A stretch of 64,000 nt of DNA from UBA2970 sp965221075 (GTDB lineage Bacteria; Verrucomicrobiota; Verrucomicrobiia; Limisphaerales; AAA164-E04). Of this stretch, positions 17,127-25,847 are shown in pieces. How positions within the stretch are numbered: the stretch's first letter is position 1; each line of letters opens with the position of its first letter. Both the position numbers and the translations under genes were made by a program. Location: assembly GCA_965221075.1 (NCBI GenBank), contig OZ244865.1, positions 2,108,001 to 2,172,000 of the forward strand. The letters run 5' to 3'. Below the pieces are notes generated by a model that saw nothing but the letters and a program-made list of their open reading frames with translations, searched no databases and had not been told where the DNA came from.

Positions 17127-17858
17127 CTACTTGGCGATGTCCACCACGAAATCGACCTTCGCTCCCTTCTCGGTAACGTCGACCTTCTTGGAGACTCCTT
17201 CGTAAGAGGTGGTGGAGTGCGCCTTGCGGTGAATGGCCACGATCTCGTACTCCCCCGGAGGGACATCCTTAATGGAGAAGGAGCCATCCTTGCCGGTGAT
17301 GGCGAAGAAGGGATGCTCCACGATGCTCACATAGGCGTACATCCAGGGATGAACGTCGCACTTGAACCTGAGAAAGGTTTCCGGATGGTCGAAAACGAAG
17401 TCGAGGGGCTTGCCGCCAAACTGAGTCGCTATCTGCGCCCGGTTGCTTGTGGGATTCCCCTCCACCTTGGGAGTGGGGTGCACGTTGTGTAGCAGGGGAT
17501 CCGAGTTGAGGACCCGGATGGTCTGCCCGGCCCGGGCGGCCAGGACGTAGGGGACGTACTCGCAGCCCACCTGATCGATGATCACGGGCTCCTCGGGGAC
17601 GGGGAAGTCGCCCTCGACTCCCTTGAGGACGACGTACACGTCGGCAAGCCCCTTGTTCTCGTCGACCAGGAAGAAGCGGGTGGTCGGGGCATCGCCCGCC
17701 TTGCGGGTGGCGCTGCACAACGGATCCAGCGGCAGCGGGATCTCGGCCGGAGGCGTCCCCTCCAGGGTGACCTTCCCGGTGATCTCTCCAGCCTCGGGAC
17801 CTGCGGCCAGGCACGCCAGCCCAGCTCCGGCCAGCAAAGTCGCAAAAAACCTCTTCAT
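17127..17858 (-). CDS. Secreted cupredoxin-like / carboxypeptidase-regulatory-like protein
   Basis: This 243-residue exported protein (signal peptide about 1-23) heads the oxidase operon. It has a possible type-1 copper site: L-L-H-N-V-H for the first histidine and F-K-C-D-V-H-P-W-M, a C-x2-H-x2-M set. A C-terminal T-G-K-D-G-S-F-S-I-K-D-V-P-P-G-E-Y segment is typical of carboxypeptidase-regulatory-like beta sandwiches. The annotation family is often called methylamine-utilisation or plastocyanin-like. A role as periplasmic electron donor to, or copper store for, the oxidase is inferred from the motif and position. Confidence 0.75.
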   Translation of the reverse strand: MKRFFATLLAGAGLACLAAGPEAGEITGKVTLEGTPPAEIPLPLDPLCSATRKAGDAPTTRFFLVDENKGLADVYVVLKGVEGDFPVPEEPVIIDQVGCEYVPYVLAARAGQTIRVLNSDPLLHNVHPTPKVEGNPTSNRAQIATQFGGKPLDFVFDHPETFLRFKCDVHPWMYAYVSIVEHPFFAITGKDGSFSIKDVPPGEYEIVAIHRKAHSTTSYEGVSKKVDVTEKGAKVDFVVDIAK

Positions 17859-17893
17859 ACTAGCTAGCGATTCAACCTCCCCTCTCTCCGGCC

Positions 17894-17921
17894 ATTCTAG
17901 CAGCTTCGGGGGGGGCGGCAA
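17894..17921 (-). promoter_or_regulatory. Candidate sigma70 promoter of the oxidase operon
   Basis: On the minus strand TTGCCG (17916-17921) and TAGAAT (17894-17899) are spaced by 16 bp, about 35 bp before the leader gene start. The -10 box matches five of six consensus bases. A GGGGAGG lies between it and the start codon. Confidence 0.55.
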
Positions 17922-17925
17922 GGGA

Positions 17926-17945
17926 TTTGTGAAAAATTTCACAAA
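17926..17945. promoter_or_regulatory. Perfect CRP-type palindrome upstream of the oxidase operon
   Basis: The sequence has 9-bp arms TTTGTGAAA and TTTCACAAA with 2 bp between them, and contains an exact TGTGA-N6-TCACA (17928-17943), the CRP/FNR-superfamily operator form. Its centre is about 40-50 bp upstream of the expected transcription start of the oxidase operon, a position suited to activation. It overlaps the stop codon of ribH. It could instead act as a weak terminator, but no T-tract follows. Confidence 0.6.
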
Positions 17946-18424
17946 GTCGGGCCGAGCCCACGCATCGTCCGCGCCATGGCCAGTGCGGTGGCGGCCGCCT
18001 CGGCTCCCCGGTTGTGGTCGGATTGAAGGCAGCGACGCCTGGCCTGCTCCTCGCTCCGGAGCAGAAGCACCTCGTGCACCACCGGGATCCGGTAGCGCAC
18101 CTGGATGTCGGCCAAGGCATGTGAAACGGCCGAGCCAATGTGGCCGGCATGGGCGGTGGCTCCTTCCAGGATCACACCCAGGGCGATGAGGACATCTGGG
18201 CGATCCACTGTCCGGGAGGCGAGCCTGGAAGCGACCGCCGGAATCTCGAAAGCGCCAGGAACGCGGATCGCCAAGATGTCTCCGTGCTTGGCGCCTGCCT
18301 GCTCCAGGGCGCTCCTGCAGGCGTCGAGCATGCTGTCCACGTAGGCAGCGTTGTACCTCGATGCGACAATGGCGAAGCTGCTTCCGCAGCTGGCATCGAG
18401 GCTCTCTGGCAGGGGAGTCAGCAT
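17939..18424 (-). CDS. ribH: 6,7-dimethyl-8-ribityllumazine synthase
   Basis: RibH condenses the ribityl-aminopyrimidine with dihydroxybutanone phosphate, the penultimate step of riboflavin synthesis. The 161-residue length fits. Conserved elements are A-I-V-A-S-R-Y-N, V-P-G-A-F-E-I-P, A-L-G-V-I-L-E-G-A-T-A-H and the G-x4-H catalytic segment around P-V-V-H-E-V-L. A R-G-A-E-A-A-A-T-A-L tail completes it. Its start overlaps the end of the PHP gene by 7 bp, so the two are coupled. Confidence 0.95.
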   Translation of the reverse strand: MLTPLPESLDASCGSSFAIVASRYNAAYVDSMLDACRSALEQAGAKHGDILAIRVPGAFEIPAVASRLASRTVDRPDVLIALGVILEGATAHAGHIGSAVSHALADIQVRYRIPVVHEVLLLRSEEQARRRCLQSDHNRGAEAAATALAMARTMRGLGPTL

Positions 18425-19224
18425 GCGGGCAGCCGGATGCTCCGGGACTCTCCCCTCTCCCACTGGGTGTACTCCCGGTAGCCGGCCTGGCGAGCCAGAG
18501 CAACCGCTTCCCCGAAGGCCATGCCCACATCCCGGGGATGGTGGGCGTCCGATCCGAACGTTAGGGGCACACCCAGGCGGCTGGCCATGGAGAGGATATC
18601 GATGGAAGGATACATCTCCCGGCAGGGCTTGCAGAGACCCGCGGTGTTGATCTCCACCGCCACCCGGTTGTCCCGGGCGGTCTCCAGGAGCCTCTCGAAT
18701 CGCGAGGTCATGTCGCTCTGCGGCTGGTGCCCGAACTTCTTGCAAAGATCGACATGCCCCAGGATCTGGAACAGCCCCGATGCTGCCGCCCTGGCAAGCC
18801 GGTCCAGGCTCTCCTCCCAGATCCGGTCCACTCCCTCCTCTTCCCACCGATGCCGCTTCGCGGGGTTGTCGAAATCGAAGGTGTCCGAGACGTAGTGAAC
18901 CGAGCCGATGAGATAGTCCCAGGGATGCCTGTCCCGAAGCTCGCCGATCCAGTCCTCGTGCTCCGGAAGGTAGTCCACTTCCAGTCCGCAGCGAATGGTC
19001 AGCTGCGGCCAGTCTTCCTGAGCCTGCCGGATCAGGGCCAGGTAGAGATCCAGATCGCCGATGGCCATGTGCCAGTCGTCCCAGTCCTCCCGCTTCATGG
19101 GCGCATGCTCGGTAATCCCGATCTCGGCGATGCCCAGGGCGACGGCTCTCTCCGCCAGATCGGACGGAGTCCCCTTGGCATGGCGGCAGAGGTAGGTGTG
19201 AAGATGGTAGTCGCAGGGCAGCAT
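18418..19224 (-). CDS. PHP-domain phosphatase (histidinol-phosphatase HisJ/HisK-like)
   Basis: The product (268 residues from ATG 19224) has PHP metal-binding motifs: D-Y-H-L-H-T at the N terminus, I-T-E-H-A-P, G-L-E-V-D-Y, a G-S-V-H-Y-V segment, G-H-V-D-L and a late G-S-D-A-H-H. This is the HisJ subfamily of histidinol-phosphate phosphatases. No other histidine gene is nearby, so another phosphoester substrate is possible. A longer start (ATG 19269) would add 15 residues before the conserved D-Y-H-L-H-T. Confidence 0.8.
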   Translation of the reverse strand: MLPCDYHLHTYLCRHAKGTPSDLAERAVALGIAEIGITEHAPMKREDWDDWHMAIGDLDLYLALIRQAQEDWPQLTIRCGLEVDYLPEHEDWIGELRDRHPWDYLIGSVHYVSDTFDFDNPAKRHRWEEEGVDRIWEESLDRLARAAASGLFQILGHVDLCKKFGHQPQSDMTSRFERLLETARDNRVAVEINTAGLCKPCREMYPSIDILSMASRLGVPLTFGSDAHHPRDVGMAFGEAVALARQAGYREYTQWERGESRSIRLPAC

Positions 19225-19402
19225 GGATAGCGAAGCTGGAGCTGCCGAGCTGGTCAGCAGGCCATGCACGCCCCTACCCTACCATCCGGCACGTAGACTT
19301 CCCATAGCCCATGGGCGCTTTCCGATCGAAGATGCTCCCCCCCCCCGCAGGGGATGATCCCACTGCGAGCCGCTCCCTTCGCACAGCATCCTCCACTTCG
19401 GG

Positions 19403-20101
19403 CTAGCGCCGTCCAGCCCGTTTCCAGCTTGCCAGGTCGTCCACATCGTCGAGCGTCTCCAGGAGCTCGTGGTCCAGTCCCAGCTGCTTCGCTCTTTCAA
19501 GGGTGGTCCCGAGCACGGACGGAGTGCTCCATGGAATGTCCTCGAAGAGGCAGGCGCAGGGCTTCCGCAATCCGATGAGCCAGTAGCCCCCGTCTGCCGC
19601 TGGGCCCAGAACCAGCGGAACCCGGTCCAGCGCGTCGAAGCCCTGCCTCACATGGCGTCCGTCCATTCCGGGACAGTCGGAACCAATCGCCAGGATTCTC
19701 CGGCACCCGGCTTCTGCATGGTCCAGGAAGGCGCGGAGAAGCCGCTCGCCCAGTCCTCCCGGACCCTGCCCCCTCATCGCCCACCCAGGCCTAACCCACC
19801 GATCATGCCGCCCAGTCGCCTCGTCGGGAGTGATCCGCAGTTCGACACCCGGAATCGAGGCGATCCCCTCCAGCAGCCGCTCGACCATCCTCTCGTAGAT
19901 GGCGCAGGCGGCCCTGCTGCCCACCTCGCGGGCCAGCCGGGTCTTGACCTGCCCAGGCACAGGAGACTTGAGGAACACCACCAGACGTTCCTGAAGATCC
20001 GCCTGCGGGAGCGGCAAACGCTTGAAAGGCTTGCCGGCCTGGCAAAGGACACGAGAGCTCAACGGTAATAAGGCTGATGTGCTCGCAACCGCTGCGGCCA
20101 A
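19403..20101 (-). CDS. DUF2064 / TIGR04282-type sugar nucleotidyl- or glycosyltransferase-like protein
   Basis: The conserved core begins with V-V-F-L-K-S-P-V-P-G-Q-V-K-T-R-L, then G-S-D-C-P-G-M and D-G-G-Y-W-L-I-G, the hallmarks of the DUF2064 GT-A-fold family (TIGR04282). These proteins are often linked to exported or membrane-lipid sugar modification. About 35 residues before the core look non-conserved, so the true start may be an in-frame TTG at 20017. The gene stands alone on the minus strand. Confidence 0.75.
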   Translation of the reverse strand: MAAAVASTSALLPLSSRVLCQAGKPFKRLPLPQADLQERLVVFLKSPVPGQVKTRLAREVGSRAACAIYERMVERLLEGIASIPGVELRITPDEATGRHDRWVRPGWAMRGQGPGGLGERLLRAFLDHAEAGCRRILAIGSDCPGMDGRHVRQGFDALDRVPLVLGPAADGGYWLIGLRKPCACLFEDIPWSTPSVLGTTLERAKQLGLDHELLETLDDVDDLASWKRAGRR

Positions 20102-20777
20102 AGCTCCTCGAAACTGTGCAAGGCAGCGGGCATCCCCGTCCGTGAGCGCCAGAACAATCGAAGAGCGCAGAAGACCGCCCCTTCATGCTGCTTCAGGGTT
20201 TTTCGGCCAGCAATGGAAGAGCATTGCGACTGCTCGGCACATGCCGGGCTGATAGCTGCTGCGGTCGCCCGAGCAACCGGCCTGAAAGAAGAAGAAGCCA
20301 AGCTTCCAGCTGTTGCCGTCTGCGGAAAAAGAAACGGAGTTGCCGGCGCCATGCAATTCCCGTCTCAGTCCAGGAGCACGTGCCTGTCCGCCCTGGAAGC
20401 AAGCCTTCGGTCCCGCTCCTCGACAGAGACGGATCTGCTCCGTGGATTCCTGGCCGCCTTGGAATGCTGGCTGCTACGGGATGTTCGGCACGAGCAGACA
20501 GGATTCAAGCCGACGAGGCTCCAGGGACAGGCAGCGAGCACTATCTCTCCTGCCGGAGAGGCGTCATGACGATCCCGCAGAGCACGCCAACCGGCCTGCA
20601 TCCGATCCGCAGCGGCCTCTCCATGGCATGCCAGCCCAGCAAAGCTGCTCCATAGCACGGTGAGGTCTGTAGCCGGGGGAGGCGCCAGCTTCCCAGCCAG
20701 ATTCTGGATGCGCTGCCGCTGCATTCGCCGACATCGGCGCTCCAGCTGCCTCGCAGGAACTGCCTGCCGGAGACATG
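20102..20777 (+). other. About 680 bp without a recognisable gene
   Basis: Several overlapping short frames exist on both strands but none has a known motif. The sequence is visibly richer in A, with runs such as AAGAAGAAG and AAAAAGAAA, than neighbouring genes. It may be decayed or acquired DNA. It ends at a terminator. Confidence 0.5.
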
Positions 20778-20814
20778 AAAAAAGGGCCGCTCCAGCACAG
20801 CGGAGGAGCGGCCC
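20778..20814 (-). terminator. Intrinsic terminator after the DUF5069 gene
   Basis: On the minus strand a perfect 10-bp stem GGGCCGCTCC/GGAGCGGCCC with an 11-nt loop is followed directly by six T. It lies 30 bp downstream of the DUF5069 stop. This is a textbook Rho-independent terminator. Confidence 0.92.
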
Positions 20815-20843
20815 GCAAGCGATCGCTGGCTGGAAGGATCCGG

Positions 20844-21290
20844 CTACTTGATCACCGCGTCGTAGAACTCGTTCCAGTCGTCCAGGTTGTTGAGGCTGAC
20901 CGCATCGTGGGGAGCGTCTGGCCCGTCCTCGATCCCGCTGGCCTCCAGGACCGACTTGCGGGTGTCGTCGTCGTGGATATAGCCGGTGACTGCCGCGTTG
21001 AAGGCGGTGATGCTCCCCTGATCGAGCTTGGCTCCCTCCTGCTCCCGGATCCAGGTCTCGAGCTGGATGTAGGTGGGCTTGGAGGCCTTGATGTAGTCCA
21101 GGGTGGCCTCCTTGTCCAGGCCCAGGGCGTCCAGCAGCATGGAATCGTAGCCCGCGCCGCATCCGGGATAGCCGTCGGCGAGCAGGCCCGCCGCTTCCAG
21201 CGAGACCTTCTGCCAGAATCTCGGGAGATGCAGCACGCCCATCGGGCCGGCGACCCCGGAGCTGATCAGGGGAACAATCTTGGTCGTCAT
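20844..21290 (-). CDS. DUF5069 protein
   Basis: The 148-residue protein has the DUF5069 pattern: L-P-R-F-W-Q-K near the N terminus, a central G-Y-P-G-C-G-A-G-Y-D, L-L-D-A-L-G-L-D and a W-x-R segment before a helical C terminus. The family is widespread in Verrucomicrobia and Planctomycetes and its function is unknown. The single gene is closed by a strong terminator, so it forms its own transcription unit or ends that of the gene upstream. Confidence 0.8.
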   Translation of the reverse strand: MTTKIVPLISSGVAGPMGVLHLPRFWQKVSLEAAGLLADGYPGCGAGYDSMLLDALGLDKEATLDYIKASKPTYIQLETWIREQEGAKLDQGSITAFNAAVTGYIHDDDTRKSVLEASGIEDGPDAPHDAVSLNNLDDWNEFYDAVIK

Positions 21291-21368
21291 ATCGTGGTGG
21301 ACTGGATGCGGGTCGAGAAGGGCGGCAGGCTAGCTGGGGCTGGGAGGGAAGTCAAGGAGCCCGCCCCC

Positions 21369-21854
21369 TCACATCCTCATGCCGTCGAGCGACTTCTGGA
21401 GCTCCCGCTCGAACTCCATCATCTCCTGGCTGGAAGGACGGAAACCCTCTGTCGCAGGCGTCATCCCCACCCTTCCCAGCTGATCCAGGGTCCAGGTGGC
21501 GCGGTTGCCGCTGCTGAAGGTGACGGATCCGCTGGCCAGGGAGCCAGGGCGGTTCACGCGATCGACGGTCACCGAGGTGGACGCGCTCCCAGGCTCCCCC
21601 TTGCCCAGTCCCTGGGGCGAGGAGGGAAGATCTTCCGGGGACGGGGCGTCGTGTTCCTTGCCTTCGGGGTCCTTGGGAAGCACTCCCAGATCGTCCACCA
21701 GGAACTTGACCTCCATGTAGGTGAGGCTCGCCCCCATCTCCTGGCTGATCCGGGACTGTATCTCGGAAAGGGAAGCTCCTTTCTGGATCCAGTCCCTTAC
21801 CGCAGCCTTCTGCGCATCGTCCAAGCTCATATGTGCCAACAGGGCCGCCTTCAT
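21369..21854 (-). CDS. Hypothetical cytoplasmic protein with disordered centre
   Basis: The 161-residue product is a helical N-terminal part (residues ~1-60, including L-S-E-I-Q-S-R-I-S-Q-E-M-G-A-S-L-T-Y-M-E), a proline/serine/glutamate-rich linker and a C-terminal segment with a small beta-rich part (T-F-S-S-G-N-R-A-T-W-T-L). The ATG at 21854 is chosen because GGGGGAGG lies 4-5 bp upstream; the frame could extend 8 residues further. I do not recognise the family. Confidence 0.65.
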   Translation of the reverse strand: MKAALLAHMSLDDAQKAAVRDWIQKGASLSEIQSRISQEMGASLTYMEVKFLVDDLGVLPKDPEGKEHDAPSPEDLPSSPQGLGKGEPGSASTSVTVDRVNRPGSLASGSVTFSSGNRATWTLDQLGRVGMTPATEGFRPSSQEMMEFERELQKSLDGMRM

Positions 21855-21965
21855 AGCCTCCCCCCAGGGATGATGCAAACTTCAATTGCGCCGCCTGGGG
21901 AGGCCAGGCAATCCTGTTCCCGCACACCGGGGCGGCAGGGACGTCCCCCGGGCCGGGAGGATCCG

Positions 21966-23099
21966 ATGAGAACCATCCACAGCTACATCGCCAAGGAGAT
22001 CCTTGCCATCCTGGCGATGACGGTGACGGTCCTCGTCTTCGTGCTGATCCTCGGCAACGTGCTCAAGCAGATCATCGCCCTCCTGGGCAGCGGCCAGGCG
22101 ACCCTGGCGGTGATCCTCAAGGCCCTTGGGCTGCTCCTGCCCTACGTCCTGGCCTTCGCCCTTCCGATCGGACTGCTCACCGCCGTGCTGCTCTTCTACG
22201 GGCGCTTCAGCGCCGACCAGGAGCTGACCGCGCTGCGCGCCCAGGGCGTCGGGATGGCTCCCCTGGCCGCTCCGGCGATCGCCATCGGCCTGGGTCTCTG
22301 CCTGCTCTGCGCCTGGGTCAACCTCCAGCTGGGCCCCCAGTGCCGCGCCGGCTACAAGGACCTGATCCGGGATCTCGATCCCGGGATCGCGCAGCTGCTT
22401 CTGGTCGAGGACGCTTTCATCCGGGACATTCCCGGATACTGGATCCACATTGGAAGCAAGGAGGGGGATCTGCTGCAAGAGGTGCGCGTCTTCTCGCTTG
22501 ATTCCGAAGGCCGGGTGGAAGGGGACTTCAGCGCACGGTCCGGACGGCTGGAGTTCGATGGGGCCCACTTGCGCATCCACCTCGAGGAGGCAAGAGCCAT
22601 GCACCGCGTATCGGACGGGGACGGATCCGGAAGGGCCCGGTGGTCGGCGCCGGCCACCCTGGCCCGATGGAGCTCCGATCCCATTCCCGTGGCCGGCGGC
22701 AGCCGGTCTCGGAGCAAGCCGAAGATCGGAAACATGACCTGGTCCCAGCTGAAGGAGGAACTGCAGCTGCGCCGCCAGTCCCTGCCTGCCGGAGCGGAGG
22801 ATCAGGAGCTCCTGCTGCCGGTACAGGTCCAGATGCAGCGCCAGATCGCCCAGTCCCTGGCCTGCCTGAGCTTCGCGCTGATCGGCATCCCGCTCGGGAT
22901 CGGCTCGCGCCGGAGGGAGACCACCGTGGGGGTGGCCTGGGCCCTGGGCCTGGTGGCGGTCTACTACGCCTTCCTGATCGCGGCCAAGAGCCTGGACACC
23001 CGGCCCGAATGGCATCCCCAGATCCTCGTCTGGATCCCCAACATCCTGTTCCTGGCGTTGGGGATCCTTCTGCTGCGCCGCTGCGGCAGGGCCGCCTAG
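21966..23099 (+). CDS. LptF/LptG-type permease (YjgP/YjgQ family)
   Basis: This 377-residue membrane protein matches the permease of the lipopolysaccharide export machine, which extracts LPS from the inner membrane. Helices 1-3 (about 15-37, 55-77, 95-117) precede a periplasmic beta-jellyroll-like domain (about 125-255), then three more helices. The E-L-T-A-L-R-A-Q-G motif that couples to LptB lies after helix 2. ATG at 21966 follows GGGAGG with 5-6 bp spacing. A second permease is expected elsewhere. Confidence 0.88.
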   Translation: MRTIHSYIAKEILAILAMTVTVLVFVLILGNVLKQIIALLGSGQATLAVILKALGLLLPYVLAFALPIGLLTAVLLFYGRFSADQELTALRAQGVGMAPLAAPAIAIGLGLCLLCAWVNLQLGPQCRAGYKDLIRDLDPGIAQLLLVEDAFIRDIPGYWIHIGSKEGDLLQEVRVFSLDSEGRVEGDFSARSGRLEFDGAHLRIHLEEARAMHRVSDGDGSGRARWSAPATLARWSSDPIPVAGGSRSRSKPKIGNMTWSQLKEELQLRRQSLPAGAEDQELLLPVQVQMQRQIAQSLACLSFALIGIPLGIGSRRRETTVGVAWALGLVAVYYAFLIAAKSLDTRPEWHPQILVWIPNILFLALGILLLRRCGRAA

Positions 23100-24214
23100 C
23101 CGGGCCAGCTGCCGGCTACCCTGGCCGCCAAGCGGGAGAGGATGCGGCCGGGGTGCGCCATCGCCTCCTCCGCTCCCGACACCTGGGGGACCATCGCGTG
23201 CCATCCCTTCCTCGGGACGGTCCGGCACTCCCCGGCCAGGACCAGGGAGGGCACGCCGAGCCGGCGGCAGCCGGCCAGCACCTCCCCCACCCCCTTGCCC
23301 ATCGTCGAAGTGGAGTCCACCATGCCCTCTCCGGTAATCACCAGATCCGACTTCCCCATCCGCTCCTCCAGCCGGGCCATCCGGGAGAACACCTGGTAGC
23401 CGCTAGCGGCCTCGGCCCCGAGGAAGGCGAATGCCCCGAAGCCCAGCCCCCCGGCAGCCCCGGCTCCTTCCCGCCTCGAGTCGTCGCGACCGGTTCTGCG
23501 GGCGGACGCATCGGCCAGCTGAGCCAGGCATGCCTCGGCCCTGGGGATATCCTTCCCGGAGAGCCCCTTCTGCGGACCGTAGATCCGGGATGCGCCCCTG
23601 GCCCCCAGGAGCGGATTGCGCACGTCGACGGCGATGCGGACATCGAGGTTCCCGGGCCAGTCCCCAGCGGGAGGCTCTACGACATCCAGGGATTCCAGCT
23701 TCCTCCACCGGCGCAATGGGCGGCCCCGGGAGTCCAGGAAGCGCCACCCCAGCTCACGGGCCATGCCGAATCCTCCGTCGTTGGTGGCGCTGCCTCCCAG
23801 GCCGATGAGGAAGCGCCGGACGCCCCTCCGCTCCAGCCTGCCGATAACCATGCCCAGGCCCCGGGTGTCCAGATCGAAGGGATGGTATCGGCCCCTGGGC
23901 AGCTGGGCCAGGCCCACCACACGGGCCGACTCGATCACCGCGGTTTTCTCACGGGGCAGCCACCACCAGGGAGCCGAGCCCGGACGCCCTGCGGCGTCCA
24001 CCATGGGGATCCGACGCCGCCGCCCCCGCCCCTGCAGGGCGATGGCCGGGCCGAAGCCGTCCCCCCCGTCGCTCATGGGGAGGAGCCGGAGCCGGTCGCC
24101 GGGGCGCGCTCGGCTCCAGCCCCGGGCAATGGCCCGGGCCGCCTGGGGCGCGGTGAGGGTTCCCTTGAACTTGTCGGGAACCACCAGCACCTCCAGACGG
24201 GCTTCCCGCTTCAT
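23096..24214 (-). CDS. glxK: Glycerate kinase (type 2, GlxK/GarK-like)
   Basis: The 372-residue protein has the glycerate 2-kinase layout: V-V-P-D-K-F-K-G-T-L-T at the N terminus, S-D-G-G-D-G-F, I-G-L-G-G-S-A-T-N-D-G-G-F-G-M and G-E-G-M-V-D-S-T-S-T-M-G-K-G. It phosphorylates glycerate to 2-phosphoglycerate. Its stop overlaps that of the convergent LptF/G gene by 4 bp. No other glyoxylate gene is nearby. Confidence 0.92.
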   Translation of the reverse strand: MKREARLEVLVVPDKFKGTLTAPQAARAIARGWSRARPGDRLRLLPMSDGGDGFGPAIALQGRGRRRRIPMVDAAGRPGSAPWWWLPREKTAVIESARVVGLAQLPRGRYHPFDLDTRGLGMVIGRLERRGVRRFLIGLGGSATNDGGFGMARELGWRFLDSRGRPLRRWRKLESLDVVEPPAGDWPGNLDVRIAVDVRNPLLGARGASRIYGPQKGLSGKDIPRAEACLAQLADASARRTGRDDSRREGAGAAGGLGFGAFAFLGAEAASGYQVFSRMARLEERMGKSDLVITGEGMVDSTSTMGKGVGEVLAGCRRLGVPSLVLAGECRTVPRKGWHAMVPQVSGAEEAMAHPGRILSRLAARVAGSWPG

Positions 24215-24422
24215 GCGGCCGGCGGACTTGGACGCCCCATTCCCGGCGAGGAGAGTGCGGCGGTCCCGCTACCTGGAAGGCTCGCTCTACGCATCCGGCC
24301 TCCGATCCAGCGGGGGAAAGATCCGCCGCTGCAAGACAAAACCGGAAGCTCCCCGCCGCCTGCCCCGGCCCGGGGAAGCGCTTGCCGATCCGCTGGGCTG
24401 GGCACAACAATGCCGCCGGGCG

Positions 24423-25847
24423 ATGGAAAAGGTGCTGATCATCGACGACGAGCCCGATGTGCTCTACGCCTTCCGCCGCATCTTCGAGGGGGCGGGCTTC
24501 CGGATCCTGTCGGCCCAGAGCGGCGAGGAGGGGATCGAGGAGTTCGCCTCCTCCCGGCCCAGCCTGGTGGTCCTGGACATCCGCATGAAGGGCCTGGGCG
24601 GGCTGCAGACTCTGGAGCGGATCCGCTCCATCGACGCCCGAACCCCGGTGATCCTGATGACTGCGTACGGTACCTCCCGCACCGCCATCGAGGCAATGAA
24701 GCGGGGCGCCTGGGACTACCTGCTCAAGCCCTTCGACATCCCGCGGCTCAAGGAGGTGATCCGCTCGGCTCTGCAGTCGTCTCGAGACATGCAGGAGGCC
24801 GTCCACCTTGAGGATCCGGCCGACGAGGGCATCGGCATCGTGGGAAAGAGCGAGCCGATGCAGCGGGTCTTCAAGCTGATCGGGCAGCTCTCCTCCTCGG
24901 ACGCCACGGTCCTGATCACGGGAGAGAGCGGCACCGGCAAGGAGCTGGCGGCCCGGGCCATCTACCAGAACAGCGAGCGCTCCCGGAAGCCCTACCTGGC
25001 GATCAACTGCGCGGCGATTCCCGAGAACCTGCTGGAAAGCGAGCTGTTCGGGCACGAGAAGGGCGCGTTCACCGGAGCCAGCTCCCTGCGCGTCGGGAAG
25101 TTCGAGCAGTGCAACCATGGCACCCTCTTCCTGGACGAGATCGGGGACATGCCGCTGCACACCCAGTCCCGGATCCTCAGGGTGCTGCAGACCGGCGCCT
25201 TCGAGCGGGTGGGAGGCAACCGCACCATCGAGGTGGATGTCCGCATCATCGCCGGCACCAACCGGGATCTGGAAAGGGGAGTGGCCGACCGGACGTTCCG
25301 AGAGGATCTCTTCTACCGCCTCAACGTGGTGCGCCTGCACATGCCGCCCCTCAGGGAGCGCAAGGAGGACATCCGCCCGCTGGTGAGCTACTTCCTCGGC
25401 AAGGAGGGGAAGGCCCGCAAGACCGTCAGCCCCGAGGCTCTGGACCTTCTGGAAGGCCACCACTGGCCAGGCAACGTGAGGGAGCTGGAGAACGTCCTCC
25501 AGCGCTCCATGGTGACCGCCAAGGGGGAAGTGATCCTGGCCGCCAACCTGCCCCTGGCCGCCTCTCCGCCTGCCGCCCGGGAGGAGGCTCCCTCCGAGAG
25601 CCTGCCCCAGCTGGCCGAGAGGATCTTCGGCCGGTTCATGGACTCCCCCTCCGAGAAGCTGCTGCCCGCCATGGAGCGGGAGTTCATCCGGCTGGCCTTG
25701 GACAGGACCCGGGGCAACCAGATCAGAGCCGCCTCCCTCCTGGGGATCGGACGTGGCACTCTCCGCCGGCGCATGGACAAGTACCGGATCCGGATGGACA
25801 CCCGAGTGGATCCGGATTCCGGCCAGGGGCCTCCGGATCCTCAGTAG
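24423..25847 (+). CDS. NtrC-family sigma54-dependent response regulator
   Basis: The 474-residue protein is a transcription activator. A receiver domain (1-120) has the acidic pair D8-D9 and phosphoacceptor D52. The AAA+ domain has Walker A G-E-S-G-T-G-K-E, the sigma54-contacting G-A-F-T-G-A loop and Walker B T-L-F-L-D-E-I. A Fis-type helix-turn-helix closes it (N-Q-I-R-A-A-S-L-L-G-I-G-R-G-T-L). No sensor kinase gene adjoins it, so its signal is unknown. Confidence 0.93.
   Translation: MEKVLIIDDEPDVLYAFRRIFEGAGFRILSAQSGEEGIEEFASSRPSLVVLDIRMKGLGGLQTLERIRSIDARTPVILMTAYGTSRTAIEAMKRGAWDYLLKPFDIPRLKEVIRSALQSSRDMQEAVHLEDPADEGIGIVGKSEPMQRVFKLIGQLSSSDATVLITGESGTGKELAARAIYQNSERSRKPYLAINCAAIPENLLESELFGHEKGAFTGASSLRVGKFEQCNHGTLFLDEIGDMPLHTQSRILRVLQTGAFERVGGNRTIEVDVRIIAGTNRDLERGVADRTFREDLFYRLNVVRLHMPPLRERKEDIRPLVSYFLGKEGKARKTVSPEALDLLEGHHWPGNVRELENVLQRSMVTAKGEVILAANLPLAASPPAAREEAPSESLPQLAERIFGRFMDSPSEKLLPAMEREFIRLALDRTRGNQIRAASLLGIGRGTLRRRMDKYRIRMDTRVDPDSGQGPPDPQ

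Noticed and set aside
17926..17945. Palindrome upstream of the oxidase operon as the ribH terminator
   Set aside because: The arms are AT-rich, overlap the ribH stop and have no T-tract after them; the exact TGTGA-N6-TCACA form favours an operator.
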